Assembly (NCBI GenBank): GCA_900473745.1
Contig: UCMW01000004.1
Location: 496,001-560,000 of the forward strand
DNA: 64,000 nt
Direction of reading: 5' to 3'
DNA from: Hyphomicrobiales bacterium
GTDB lineage: Bacteria; Pseudomonadota; Alphaproteobacteria; Rhizobiales; Rhizobiaceae
The translations under genes were made by a program, and so were the position numbers. Positions 1 to 7,596 of this stretch are shown here, one piece after another (position 1 is the stretch's first letter; each line of letters starts with the position of its first letter). The notes beneath the pieces were generated by a model, which saw only the letters and a program-made list of their open reading frames with translations, was not told where the DNA came from and made no database searches.

Positions 1-271
1 CCGCCTCGACTGCCTGAACGCGCGAGGCCTCCTCGAAGCGGCTGCGGTTCTGGTTTGCGCCGATCTCGACCGCAGCCTTGCGCGATCCTTCCACGGTCCA
101 CAGTGCCGAGGCAAGCTGGTTCGACAGGAGGGTGCTGGAGAAAGTGCTGGCGCCGCTCGCGCGGGGCGCGCTGGTATTGGACGTTTCGGGGGCTACATCC
201 TCCGCGCCGGCCGTGTTCGGCACATATCGGCTTTGGTAGGAGTAGCCGCTTAGGCCGCTTTCGATCCTCAT
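1..271 (-). CDS. Unrecognised protein, C-terminal part beyond the window edge
   Basis: From an ATG at 271 a frame of 90 codons stays open to the left edge, starting MRIESGLSGYSYQSRY. The visible part is rich in Ser, Thr, Ala and Asn. It shows no signal peptide or membrane helix, and ends in a segment rich in Ala, Glu and Arg that looks helical. I do not recognise a family. The opposite strand is also open over most of this stretch, so the strand choice rests on the clean start and the long AT-rich upstream region (about 280-310) that could hold its promoter. Confidence 0.45.
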   Translation of the reverse strand, partial: MRIESGLSGYSYQSRYVPNTAGAEDVAPETSNTSAPRASGASTFSSTLLSNQLASALWTVEGSRKAAVEIGANQNRSRFEEASRVQAVEA

Positions 272-493
272 GGCGGACACCTCGGTTGAAGAATTAACCT
301 TTTGTTAACCTTTCAACCTTGCGCGAAGCTTGCGTCCCGCAGTGCGTCATGACGATTGGCCCTTGCGAAACGGCGCGAGTGAAAGTACGCGCGCCGAATC
401 ATGATCTTCAGTCATCGCTGTTTCAGGCATTGCCGAAGCAATGCCCAAAACACACCCGTTATTGCTTGGAGAATGTGATCGGCGTCACCGCGC

Positions 494-2602
494 TCACATC
501 TTCCCCGCCACCTTGATCGCATAGGCATATTCGAACGCGATCTCTTCAAGTCGCTGGAAGCGCCCTGATTTCCCGCCATGGCCGGCAGCCATGTTGGTCT
601 TCAGCAGGAACGGCCCGGCATCGGGAGCGGTAGCGCGCAGCCGCGCGATCCACTTGGTCGGCTCCCAGTAGGTGACGCGCGGGTCTGTCAGGCCCGAAAG
701 CGCGATGATCGGCGGATAGGCCTTGGCCTCGACGTTGTCGTAAGGGCTATAGGCCGCGATCCAGCGATATTCCTCTTCCGACTCGATCGGATTGCCCCAT
801 TCCGGCCATTCCGGCGGGGTGAGCGGCAGCGTGTCGTCGAGCATGGTGTTCAAGACATCGACAAAGGGCACGGCCGCGATGATGCCGGCAAATTTCTCCG
901 GCGCCATGTTGGCAACGGCGCCCATCAGCATGCCCCCGGCCGAGCCGCCTTCGGCGATGATCCGGTCGTATGCGGTGAAGCCCTCCTTCACCAGGTGATC
1001 GGCGGCCGAGATGAAGTCCTTGAAGGTGTTGCCCTTCTTTTCCATCTTGCCGTCTTCGTACCAGGAGAACCCCTTGTCCTTGCCCCCGCGGATATGGGCA
1101 ATGGCGTAGACGAAGCCGCGATCGGCCAGCGACAGGCAATTCGTGTTGAACCCGGCCGGAATGGTGATGCCATAGGCGCCATAACCATAGAGCAGGCAGG
1201 GGGCGGAACCGTCGAGCTTGGTGTCGCGGCGATAGAGCAGCGTGACCGGCACCTTCTCGCCGTCATGCGCTTCGGCAAACACCCGGCGGGTGACATAGTC
1301 CTCCGGCTTGTGACCCGACGGCACTTCCTGGGTCTTCAGAAGAGTGCGCTCGCGCGTCGCCATGTTGTAGTCGAAGAGCTGGGAGGGCGTTGTCATCGAC
1401 GAATAGGAGAAGCGGATGACGTCGGTCTCGTATTCGGCAGCGCCCTGCAGCCCCAGCGAATAGGCTTCCTCGGCAAAGGCGATCGAATGTTCTGCGCCGC
1501 TCTTCCGGTCGCGGATCATGATGACCGGCAGACCCTCGCGGCGTTCCAGCCAGACGAGATGGCGGGCAAAGGCCATGTGGTTGAGGATCAGCCGGCCCGG
1601 CTCGTGCGGTACGACCTCTTTCCAGTTCTCCCTGCCAGGAGCCGTCACCGGCGCCTCGACGATCTTGAAGTCCTTGGCGTCGTCGGCATTGGTCAGGATG
1701 TAGAAGACGTCGCCGCCTTCGGTCATCGAATACTCGACGCCTTCCTCGCGCTCGGCGACCAGCGCCGGCTCAGCCGTCAGGTCCTTGGTCGAGAGCAGCC
1801 GGTATTCGGAGGTCTCGTGGTCATGGATGTCGATGAAGATGAAATCGTCGAGCAGCGAGCCACCCACGCCCATGAAGAAGCCCGGATCCTTCTCCTCGTA
1901 AACGAGGCGATCTGAGGATTGCGGCTGGCCGACGATATGGTGGAAGACCTTGGAAGGACGGTGGTTCTCGTCCTGCAGCGTATAAAAGAAGCTCTTGCCA
2001 TCAGGCGCCCAGACGCCACCGCCTGCAGTATTCTCCAGAACGTCGTCCAGATCCTGCTTGGTGGCGAGATCGCGAATACGCAACGTGTAGTATTCCGAGC
2101 CCTTGTCGTCATAGCCCCAGATGCCGAAGCTGTGGTCTGTCGTATGGTCGATGCCGGACAGGCGGAAGTAGTCCTTGCCGACAGCCTCCTTGTCGCCGTC
2201 GAGCAGCAGGTCGCGGATCGTCTCGTCCTTGGGGCTGCCGTCGCGCGGAATACGGAAATAGCGCGGTTGCTCGCCACCGGTGACGAAGGCCGAACCATAG
2301 GCGAACGGGCCGTCCTTCATCGGGATCGATGAGTCGTCCTCCTTGATGCGTCCCTTCATCTCGGCAAAGAGCTGGCCCTGCAGCTCTTTCGTGTCGGCCA
2401 TCGCCGCTTCCATATAGCCGTTCTCGGCTTCCAGGTATGAGCGGATTTCCGGATCAAGGATCGATGTGTCCTTGAACATCTGCTGCCAGTTGTCGGCGCG
2501 CAGCCAGGCATAATCGTCCGTGCGCGTGATGCCATGACGGGTGTCGGAGACGGGCTTCTTGGCGACGGCAGGCGGGGAGGGCAGGTTCTTGAAGACGGAC
2601 AA
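494..2602 (-). CDS. ptrB: Oligopeptidase B (protease II, S9A prolyl oligopeptidase family)
   Basis: A serine peptidase of the prolyl oligopeptidase family that cuts short peptides after basic residues, normally in the cytoplasm. The N-terminal half is the beta-propeller that screens substrate size; the C-terminal half is the alpha/beta-hydrolase domain. The nucleophile lies in GGSAGGM (Ser about 554), with Asp about 640 in GLTDPRV and His about 675 in AAGHGG, in family order and spacing. Length (702 aa) is typical. I start it at a TTG (2602-2600) because AAGGA lies six bases upstream and the next residues, SVFKNLPSPP, look like the usual beginning. An in-frame ATG at 2629 would add nine residues but has a weaker ribosome site. 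No export signal is seen. Confidence 0.93.
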   Translation of the reverse strand: MSVFKNLPSPPAVAKKPVSDTRHGITRTDDYAWLRADNWQQMFKDTSILDPEIRSYLEAENGYMEAAMADTKELQGQLFAEMKGRIKEDDSSIPMKDGPFAYGSAFVTGGEQPRYFRIPRDGSPKDETIRDLLLDGDKEAVGKDYFRLSGIDHTTDHSFGIWGYDDKGSEYYTLRIRDLATKQDLDDVLENTAGGGVWAPDGKSFFYTLQDENHRPSKVFHHIVGQPQSSDRLVYEEKDPGFFMGVGGSLLDDFIFIDIHDHETSEYRLLSTKDLTAEPALVAEREEGVEYSMTEGGDVFYILTNADDAKDFKIVEAPVTAPGRENWKEVVPHEPGRLILNHMAFARHLVWLERREGLPVIMIRDRKSGAEHSIAFAEEAYSLGLQGAAEYETDVIRFSYSSMTTPSQLFDYNMATRERTLLKTQEVPSGHKPEDYVTRRVFAEAHDGEKVPVTLLYRRDTKLDGSAPCLLYGYGAYGITIPAGFNTNCLSLADRGFVYAIAHIRGGKDKGFSWYEDGKMEKKGNTFKDFISAADHLVKEGFTAYDRIIAEGGSAGGMLMGAVANMAPEKFAGIIAAVPFVDVLNTMLDDTLPLTPPEWPEWGNPIESEEEYRWIAAYSPYDNVEAKAYPPIIALSGLTDPRVTYWEPTKWIARLRATAPDAGPFLLKTNMAAGHGGKSGRFQRLEEIAFEYAYAIKVAGKM

Positions 2603-2714
2603 GGGAAATCCTTCCGGGAATGGGAACATTCAGCTCAGCGAGAGATAGAGAGGCGAGAGGCCGCGATCAAGCGGACCAGAGGGGAAGGGCGGCGCGTGCC
2701 GTCATCCGCCGGTA

Positions 2715-3542
2715 TCAATGTTTTAGTAGCCTGTCATAGTTGGCGTACAGATCTACCAAATCGGCATATGGCCGAAGAAGTTCGGCCTGACCAACGTGTT
2801 GCCCTTTATGGGCTATGCGTCCTCGGAGTTGGGACAATTTCTCCGTATGCTTCTTGATTTTCCTAAGTAGTGCTCGATCTTGCTCAGAAACATGTAATTT
2901 ATTATCATTTAAGTATGTGTGGATTTTTGTTGAGTTTTTTCCTTCCAGGTAATTGTTTGTTATTTTTGAAATTGCTGTTTCCAGTGACGCGTATAGAAAT
3001 ATTACTGCTTTATCTGCGTCATTCTGGGAGAAGTGCCAGAGGGAATCATGCAGTAATGAAACTGCAGGATCATCAGAAATTGCGGCAAAATAAAACGTAA
3101 CTATAAGGTCGGGTGAAAAATCAGTAGGGCACTGATCGAATGCTGAACAAGTAATGTTTACCGAGTTTGTGTCCGAGTATTGGTAATGTGGAAACACGCA
3201 TTCATGCTTTTGTATATCTCCCATTATCGCTGCTGCCTTCGGGGCTGCAACGAGGCGCGTTTTTGCGCCTCCAAAAAGCTGCGGAAATTCAACCCGCGTG
3301 ATCCTACCAATCGTCAGAGTGATCAATTGGTGCAATGTGAGGTTAGAATAAGTGGCTAAGACACCATCAACCCCAAAACGGCAGGCGTGTTTTAACTGGT
3401 CAATGTAGATGAAACGCTCTCCGGTCGACTTCAGTACAAATTCATTGCGGTCATGATCTGCTAGGTGACCCAATCCATACAGGTTCATGCCTGAAGTGCG
3501 GACGACAGGCACAAAGTTCTTATGGAACAGGTCAATCTCCAT
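2715..3542 (-). CDS. AT-rich HEPN-like protein of unknown function
   Basis: A 275-residue protein with no signal peptide or membrane segment. Near the C-terminus QLRGRIAHKG has the R-x4-H pattern (R240, H245) and helical context of HEPN domains, many of which are RNases in toxin-antitoxin or phage-defence systems. The assignment comes from this motif and the helical C-terminal third only. The N-terminal two thirds (MEIDLFHKNFVPVVRTSGMN onward) I do not recognise. Base composition contrasts sharply with both neighbours: bases 2881-2940 hold only 15 G+C of 60. It starts five bases after the aminotransferase stop codon, with a purine run touching the ATG, so it may be translated by coupling. Probably a horizontally acquired insertion. 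Confidence 0.72.
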   Translation of the reverse strand: MEIDLFHKNFVPVVRTSGMNLYGLGHLADHDRNEFVLKSTGERFIYIDQLKHACRFGVDGVLATYSNLTLHQLITLTIGRITRVEFPQLFGGAKTRLVAAPKAAAIMGDIQKHECVFPHYQYSDTNSVNITCSAFDQCPTDFSPDLIVTFYFAAISDDPAVSLLHDSLWHFSQNDADKAVIFLYASLETAISKITNNYLEGKNSTKIHTYLNDNKLHVSEQDRALLRKIKKHTEKLSQLRGRIAHKGQHVGQAELLRPYADLVDLYANYDRLLKH

Positions 3543-3547
3543 CCTTT

Positions 3548-4435
3548 TCAGCCGTCCGTGCCCGCCGTCGACTTTGCCCAGTCCATATAGAGCTCCAGCG
3601 CCTTGCGGGTGACAGGCCCTTCCTGGAACTGCGCGTCGTCGAGACGCGTCACCGGCACCACCTTGGAATAGTTGCCGGTCTGGAAGATCTCGTCGGCATT
3701 CATGAAATCCTCGACCGACAGCGTCGCCTCCCGCACATCAAAGCCGGCCTGACGAAGGAGGCCCATGATGCGGGCACGCGTGATCCCGGCGAGGAAGGTG
3801 CGGTTGGCAGCGGGCGTGTAGACGACGCCGTCCCTCACCATGAAGACGTTGGAGGATGCGGTCTCCACCACGTTTCCGTTCATGTCGCGCACCAGCGCAT
3901 TGTCGAAGCCGCGTTTGCGGGCGTCGATGATCATGCGACCGGAATTCGGATAGAGGCTGCCGGTCTTGGCGTCGGTCATCGCGCATTCCGGCGTCGGACG
4001 GCGGAAGGGCGAGAGCGTCAGCGAGGAAGGCTTGGCTGTGTGCATCGGCGCTTCGAAGAGGCAGAGCGCAAACCGCGTCGAGTCCGGATCGGCCGCGACC
4101 ACCGAGCCCATCTGGCCGTGTTCTGCCCAATACATCGGCTTGATGTAGATCGCGGTCTTGCCGTCGAACTTGGCGATGCCCTCCCAGGCGAGGCGCTCGA
4201 TCTCCTCGGCGGCCATCACCGCCTTCATGCCCATGTTCTCGGCCGAGCGGTTGACGCGCTGGCAATGCAGGTCGAGATCGGGCGCGATGCCGTCGAACCA
4301 GCGCGCCCCGTCGAACACCGTCGAGCCCAGCCACATGGCATGCGACACAGGGCCGATGAGCGGCGGATTGCCGGTAAACCAGTCGCCATCGACATAGGTG
4401 AAGGTGGGGGTGCGGGCGGATGTATCGACGGCCAT
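3548..4435 (-). CDS. ilvE: Branched-chain amino acid aminotransferase-like (class IV PLP enzyme)
   Basis: A fold-type IV PLP aminotransferase, expected to interconvert branched-chain amino acids and their 2-oxo acids with glutamate/2-oxoglutarate. The PLP lysine is K157 in DAKTGSLYPNS. The downstream pattern, a conserved Glu in VVETASSNVF followed by VRDGVVYTP, is the usual phosphate- and substrate-binding block. The start has AAAGGAGA six bases upstream. Class IV enzymes also include D-amino acid aminotransferases and aminodeoxychorismate lyase. The 295-aa length and N-terminal YVDGDWF fit the branched-chain group best, but substrate cannot be fixed from sequence. The AT-rich gene follows it almost immediately. 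Confidence 0.85.
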   Translation of the reverse strand: MAVDTSARTPTFTYVDGDWFTGNPPLIGPVSHAMWLGSTVFDGARWFDGIAPDLDLHCQRVNRSAENMGMKAVMAAEEIERLAWEGIAKFDGKTAIYIKPMYWAEHGQMGSVVAADPDSTRFALCLFEAPMHTAKPSSLTLSPFRRPTPECAMTDAKTGSLYPNSGRMIIDARKRGFDNALVRDMNGNVVETASSNVFMVRDGVVYTPAANRTFLAGITRARIMGLLRQAGFDVREATLSVEDFMNADEIFQTGNYSKVVPVTRLDDAQFQEGPVTRKALELYMDWAKSTAGTDG

Positions 4436-4724
4436 GAAGGTCTCCTTTTGTAATCGCCCTGCAGGAAAGGCGCAGCCGGCGGCAAGGTCAAGACGAAAGA
4501 GACAAATCCGGGACGCTGATCGCCAATACGCACGTAAAATACAGATTCCGTCGTGGTTTCAGAAGCTTGAGTTATGGACCGATCAACGAAGCTGATGCAC
4601 GAGCGAGGCTCGGAGTTGGCAGATCGGACGTGGTTAAAGATCCCGTAACGGATTCCTGAAATATTGAGCGAAGTTGAGATCGCGATCTGCGGGTCATGTG
4701 TTCTGCGTTTTCTTGGGGGTCATC

Positions 4725-5522
4725 ATGAACAAGGTGCGTCTCGTCGCCCTTCTTGCCGCGTCGACTGTGGTTACATCTTCGCCAGTACACGCTGAAGGCT
4801 TCTTCTCCGGCAACTGGTATGTGACACTCGGTGGCGCCGGCATTTCGGCCCCGACCTTCGAAGGCGCCAAGGACAACAAATTCTTCTTCTCGCCGATCAT
4901 CTCGGTCGGTCGTGGCGGCGCCCCGCGCTTTTCCTCGCGCAACGACAATCCGAGCTTCGCGATCTACGACACGGACGTGCTGCGCGCCGGTATCGTCGGC
5001 AAGTTCGTGCGCGGCCGCGACGCGGGTGACGATGACGCCCTGATCGGCCTGTCGGAAGTCGACTGGGGCGGCGAGCTCGGTGGTTTCGCCGATGTCTATG
5101 TCACCGACTGGATACGCGCCCGTGCCGAACTTCGCCAGGGCATTCGCGCCCATGACGGTCTCGTCGCCGATATCGCCGTCGATGCCTTCACCGATATCGC
5201 CCCCAATCTGCGCGTCTCGGCCGGCCCGCGCATGACCTTTGCCACCAGCGGCTATACGGATGCATATTACGGCGTGAACGCTGTGGAATCCGCTGCCTCC
5301 GGCCTCAGCCAGTATGATCCCGATGGCGGCATCACCTCTTATGGTGCCGGCGGAGCAATTACTTGGGACGCTACAGACAAGATCTCGATGAGCGCCTTCA
5401 CCGAATACAAGCGCCTCGCCGGCCCCGTCGCCGAATCGAGCCTCGTCGAAGACCGAGGATCCAAGAACCAGCTGATGTTCGGCGTCTCCGCCAGCTACAA
5501 GTTCGGCGTCAGCTTCGACTGA
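4725..5522 (+). CDS. MipA/OmpV family outer-membrane protein
   Basis: A signal peptide (MNKVRLVALLAASTVVTSSP, cut near VHAEG) is followed by a chain of short amphipathic strands ending SASYKFGVSFD, the beta-barrel closing pattern of outer-membrane proteins. The overall layout, with GNWYVTLGGAGISAPTFEGA early and a C-terminal aromatic strand, fits MipA/OmpV proteins. In other bacteria these scaffold murein enzymes or act as porin-like proteins; the role here is unknown. The ATG at 4725 is chosen because a G-rich ribosome site precedes it and the signal peptide starts there. An upstream in-frame extension to 4674 would spoil the signal peptide. Confidence 0.85.
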   Translation: MNKVRLVALLAASTVVTSSPVHAEGFFSGNWYVTLGGAGISAPTFEGAKDNKFFFSPIISVGRGGAPRFSSRNDNPSFAIYDTDVLRAGIVGKFVRGRDAGDDDALIGLSEVDWGGELGGFADVYVTDWIRARAELRQGIRAHDGLVADIAVDAFTDIAPNLRVSAGPRMTFATSGYTDAYYGVNAVESAASGLSQYDPDGGITSYGAGGAITWDATDKISMSAFTEYKRLAGPVAESSLVEDRGSKNQLMFGVSASYKFGVSFD

Positions 5523-5530
5523 CGAAAAGC

Positions 5531-5582
5531 CGCATCCGATTTTCAGGATGCGAAGGCGCGGGCGGTTTTCATGGAACCGCCC
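5531..5582 (+). terminator. Two adjacent hairpins between the OmpV-like gene and ubiA
   Basis: CGCATCC pairs with GGATGCG across an 8-base loop, and directly downstream GGGCGGTT pairs with AACCGCCC. The first lies nine bases after the porin stop codon and probably ends or protects that transcript. The second sits 20 bases before the ubiA start. Neither has a proper T run, so termination is uncertain. Confidence 0.4.
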
Positions 5583-5601
5583 ATGCTCTATCAACGGGGA
5601 C

Positions 5602-6555
5602 ATGAGCACCGCCAATCCTGATATCGATCGCGTCGTCGACGCGCCTTCCGACAACTTCGTCTATCGCGTCCTGCCGCGATGGCTCTGGCCGCATGCCCAG
5701 CTCGCCCGGTGGGATCGACCGATCGGCTGGCAGCTCCTGATGTGGCCTTGTTTCTGGTCCTCGGCGCTGGCCGCGAATGCACTGGCGGCGGAAGGCCGGC
5801 TGAATGCCTTCCTTTTTGTCTTCCATCTCGTGCTCTTCTTCATCGGATCGGTCGCCATGCGCGGCGCCGGCTGCACCTATAACGACCTCATCGACCACGA
5901 CATCGACAACCTGGTCGCCCGCACGCGCTCTCGGCCTCTGCCGTCGGGCCGCATCTCGCGCCGCAACGCCAAGATCTTCATGGTCGTGCAGTCGCTGGTC
6001 GGCCTTGCGGTGCTGCTCTGCTTCAACGGGTTCTCGATCCTCCTTGGCATTCTGTCGCTCGCCGTCGTTGCGATCTATCCCTTCGCCAAGCGTTTCACCG
6101 ACTGGCCGCAATTCTTCCTCGGGCTGGCCTTTTCCTGGGGCGGCCTGATGGGCTGGGCAGGCCTGCACGGCAATCTGTCCCTTGCAGCGATTCTCCTCTA
6201 TGTCGGCGCTGTCGCCTGGACGATCGGCTACGATACCATCTATGCCCATCAGGACCGGGAAGACGACGCGCTCGTCGGCGTCCGCTCCACCGCGCGGCTC
6301 TTCGACCGCGACACCAAGATCTGGCTGACCGGTCTCTATGGCCTCACACTCGTCCTGCTATTGTCCGCTTTTCTGGTGGCCGGTGCGGCTTTCCCGGCCA
6401 TCATCGGCCTGCTCGTAGCAGCCGGCCTGTTCGCCTGGCAGATCAAGGTGCTCGACATCGATGACGGTGCCCAGTGTCTGGCGCTGTTCAAGTCGAACAA
6501 TCGTGTCGGTCTGATTATTTTTGTCGGCCTCGCGCTGGCGATTCCCTTCTCCTGA
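5602..6555 (+). CDS. ubiA: 4-hydroxybenzoate polyprenyltransferase
   Basis: An integral membrane prenyltransferase that joins the polyprenyl tail to 4-hydroxybenzoate in ubiquinone synthesis. Both Asp-rich magnesium-diphosphate motifs are present: NDLIDHDID (N94, D95, D98, D102) and the second around D211, D218 and D221 in YAHQDREDD. Seven to nine hydrophobic helices are visible, and the 317-aa length is normal. ATG 5602 follows GGGGA at good spacing; an upstream in-frame extension lacks a ribosome site. Sequence does not separate UbiA from close relatives with other aromatic acceptors, but the motif set and a likely aerobic rhizobium make the ubiquinone role the best reading. Confidence 0.92.
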   Translation: MSTANPDIDRVVDAPSDNFVYRVLPRWLWPHAQLARWDRPIGWQLLMWPCFWSSALAANALAAEGRLNAFLFVFHLVLFFIGSVAMRGAGCTYNDLIDHDIDNLVARTRSRPLPSGRISRRNAKIFMVVQSLVGLAVLLCFNGFSILLGILSLAVVAIYPFAKRFTDWPQFFLGLAFSWGGLMGWAGLHGNLSLAAILLYVGAVAWTIGYDTIYAHQDREDDALVGVRSTARLFDRDTKIWLTGLYGLTLVLLLSAFLVAGAAFPAIIGLLVAAGLFAWQIKVLDIDDGAQCLALFKSNNRVGLIIFVGLALAIPFS

Positions 6556-6626
6556 AGCCCCTTCGCCCGGCTCTGAGGCGCACTGAAATCCTGCGCCGTT
6601 TCGAAACGATTGCGCCGCACGGTTCG

Positions 6627-6661
6627 GCAAAAGAAGAGGCCCGGAAGTCGCCTTCCGGGCC
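6627..6661 (-). terminator. Rho-independent terminator of the DUF6101-like gene
   Basis: A perfect 10-bp stem (GGCCCGGAAG / CTTCCGGGCC, loop TCGC). On the minus strand it is followed by the T-rich tract CTCTTCTTTTG. It lies 28 bases beyond the stop of the minus-strand gene and may also slow transcripts coming from ubiA. Confidence 0.75.
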
Positions 6662-6688
6662 CTGTCTCTGTCCAGTCTTGGGACGAAA

Positions 6689-7261
6689 TCAGTTGCGGGC
6701 GATGATTTCCTTTCCGGAAATCTTCATGGTTACACCCAGCTTGCCGGTGGTGCGGCGCACGAGGAATCGCGGGCGACGCTCGGCGAAATAGGAATGGCGG
6801 CGACGCGGCTGCGTCTCCTTGGTGCGCACTTCGCCGAGATGGTCCTCGAGCGGTCGGGCCACGCCATCGGCTTCGACCATGAGCATGGGAATGCGGAAGG
6901 CATCTGCCCAGCCGCGCCAGTCGGCCGCGATGTCGCAGAGATCATGGGCGACAAGCAGTGGGATGCAGAGATCCGGGTCGTCGTGATGCAGTTCCAGCGT
7001 CACGGTGACTTCGCCATTGCCATGGTCGATGGCGCGAGCGGCAACGCCCTTGAAGGCGCGGGCCGGAAGGGCGAAGGAGAGCGGAAGTCCGCTGCCGGGG
7101 AGGATCTTGCGCAGGACCGCGCCGCGTTCGTCGATGGTGATCGTGACGTCACCGAGGGCGCCGCGCAGAGCATAGGTCACCTGCTGGGGGAACCGCGAGG
7201 GATCCAGACGCAGAGTGGCGCCGGCCCATGCTGGCTTCAAAACCGTGTTCGTCATCTTCAT
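6689..7261 (-). CDS. Conserved rhizobial protein, probably DUF6101 family
   Basis: A 190-residue soluble protein with no signal peptide or membrane helix. The N-terminal two thirds look beta-rich (ATLRLDPSRFPQQVTY, GDVTITIDERGAVLRKILPG). The C-terminal third is very basic (RTKETQPRRRHSYFAERRPR, then FLVRR), which would suit nucleic-acid or membrane-surface binding. I associate it, with moderate confidence, with the small alphaproteobacterial family DUF6101, which has no known function. It is monocistronic between two oppositely oriented genes and has its own strong terminator. Confidence 0.7.
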   Translation of the reverse strand: MKMTNTVLKPAWAGATLRLDPSRFPQQVTYALRGALGDVTITIDERGAVLRKILPGSGLPLSFALPARAFKGVAARAIDHGNGEVTVTLELHHDDPDLCIPLLVAHDLCDIAADWRGWADAFRIPMLMVEADGVARPLEDHLGEVRTKETQPRRRHSYFAERRPRFLVRRTTGKLGVTMKISGKEIIARN

Positions 7262-7596
7262 GCTACCCTTGTTTTACCCGAGAGCGCGTCATGTGCTCGT
7301 CTGTTGGGACTTTTCGTCCTCTGTGGGTTGGAACATAGCCAGCCGCTGTTCGAGACAGCTTAAAAATCGCGGTAAAAAAAACCTTGCGGCGTCAAATGGT
7401 TAGTTTTGTCGTACCAGCTAGGGTTTCAAAATGGTGAAGCTTTGGCCGCTCCTGTTCCAGGACGGAACGGTCACGCTATGGCTCAAGGTGATCCCGCGGA
7501 AACACCCGTCGGTCGACCCTTCGCTTCTTCACGATTTCATAAAGCTTGAGGCAAGGATTTTGCGCCATAGTGTGATTCGCGCGCCTTCCGTACTGC
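7262..7596. other. Divergent intergenic region, no gene seen
   Basis: These 335 bases separate the starts of two divergent genes and so should hold both promoters. I found no convincing RNA gene, repeat or strong hairpin. A short open frame from 7431 runs into the DUF1217 gene in another frame and looks accidental. Confidence 0.5.

Noticed and set aside
578..1915. Long open frame on the plus strand opposite ptrB
   Set aside because: Antisense shadow: high G+C at codon third positions opens the opposite strand; the translated product is rich in Arg, His and Gly-type shadow composition with no domain.
2870..3100. Short hydrophobic plus-strand frame (76 codons) opposite the HEPN-like gene, considered as a toxin or antitoxin partner
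   Set aside because: No ribosome site, and hydrophobicity follows simply from the AT-rich complement; kept only as a remote possibility.
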